A DNA stretch of 64,000 nt from Linanthus parryae (lineage: Eukaryota > Streptophyta > Magnoliopsida > Ericales > Polemoniaceae), in NCBI GenBank assembly GCA_023055425.1, contig JALGPY010000004.1, positions 58,241,718 through 58,305,717 of the forward strand, read 5' to 3'. Shown here piece after piece: positions 63,629 through 64,000 of this stretch. The translations under genes and the position numbers were made by a program. The notes under the pieces were generated by a model. That model saw only the letters and a program-made list of their open reading frames with translations. It did no database searches and had not been told where the DNA came from. Within the stretch, counting starts at the first letter, position 1. Every line of letters starts with the position of its first letter.

Positions 63629-64000
63629 TGTTAGGATTCCAATACGCGAGAAACAAGAGAAAGCAAGAAAAGAAAAAAACAAGATCAAGAACACAAGAAA
63701 TTTAACGTGGTTCACTAGTTTTGAGACTAGCTACATCCACGGCCAACCCAAACCCGATTTATTGATGAGAAGGTAAAACCAATTACAAGCACACACCAAG
63801 TCATGACCCTAGCATCTACTTATATACTAGTACAAGACTTGGAGCCCAAGTAATGTCCAAAACTAATCCGAGACAAACTAGGAACTAATTCCTAAATTGT
63901 TTCCTGACCAAATAAGGACACTACCAAATATATTAGTCAAAGTAGACCCCTACAAGGAATTGCTGCCAAAGTAATGTAATTACTTCCAAAACTATTAGCC
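63629..64000 (-). repeat. 5' LTR of E10, cut by window end
   Basis: TGTTAGGATTCC onward; small differences from the 3' copy include AGGAACTAATTCCTAAATTG against AGGAAATAATTCATCCTAATTCG. Confidence 0.9.

Larger units (their letters stand above)
62301..64000 (-). mobile_element. E10: short non-autonomous LTR element, right end outside window
   Basis: Two copies of an LTR beginning TGTTAGGATTCC, at 62301 and 63629, flank only about 900 bp. PBS (plus-strand GGCTCTGATACCA) is present at 63613-63625. No gag, protease, integrase or reverse transcriptase motif is found. The frames on the minus strand (63155-62694 and 63715-63161) have no family features. The outer part of the 5' LTR, about 60-80 bp, lies beyond 64000, so the TSD cannot be tested. 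Confidence 0.85.

Noticed and set aside
62694..63715. Two long minus-strand frames in E10
   Set aside because: They cross LTR and PBS boundaries and show no retroelement or other protein motifs.
1..64000. tRNA, rRNA or other conserved non-coding RNA genes
   Set aside because: None recognised by eye on either strand; the TGGTATCAGAGC matches are all retrotransposon primer-binding sites.

Overview
The window is nuclear DNA from a flowering plant, probably a eudicot. It consists almost entirely of LTR retrotransposons of plant lineages, with MITEs, a possible Helitron end and two small patches of host gene sequence. Nothing in it identifies the species. I name the elements E1 to E10. Most termini were fixed from the sequence itself: paired LTRs, 5-bp target-site duplications (TSDs), an initiator-tRNA-Met primer-binding site (PBS, TGGTATCAGAGC) and a polypurine tract (PPT).

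Left third (1-29395): four members of one Ty1/copia family of the SIRE/Maximus type, all on the minus strand, with long LTRs and an envelope-like ORF downstream of pol. E1 (1-5821 coding, 5' LTR to 16609) runs off the left edge. E2 (6972-16491, TSD AATAG) is inserted in the 5' LTR of E1. E4 (about 17920-20545) is a 3' fragment. E3 (about 21198-29395) is nearly full length but has lost the end of its 3' LTR. None can encode a working polyprotein; E2 and E3 have each lost the reverse-transcriptase core. The whole family is peppered with a 16-bp palindrome, TTTCAAGGCCTTGAAA.

Middle (29396-39282): mostly uncharacterised sequence, then E5 (about 31365-32759, a short LTR element without pol), then E6 (32828-38080, plus strand), a 5.25-kb Ty3/gypsy chromovirus with nearly identical LTRs but six disabling lesions. 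Next to it is the clearest host gene: a minus-strand three-exon gene (coding 38989-38319) with TATA box, GT-AG introns and poly(A) signal. It predicts a protein of about 150 residues that I do not recognise.

Right part (39283-64000): E7 (39283-46915, TSD TCAAT), a copia-derived element whose pol is decayed although its LTRs are about 99% alike, with a dense ACGT-motif array in its leader; E8 (47083-55581, TSD ATTAC), a nearly complete copia element with five lesions; E9 (56459-61443, TSD AAAGC), a 5-kb copia element whose LTRs contain a captured second PBS and which sits in an exon of a minus-strand host gene or pseudogene; and E10 (62301 to beyond 64000), a small non-autonomous LTR element. 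Two 259-bp Stowaway-like MITEs lie at 17580-17838 and 55902-56160.

The history is one of layered insertion and decay. Pol-deficient elements (E5, E7, E10) keep cis-acting sites and probably moved using enzymes of relatives. I found no complete novel system. The most unusual structures are the PBS-containing LTRs of E9, the bZIP-site-like array in E7 and the palindromic motif of the E1-E4 family.
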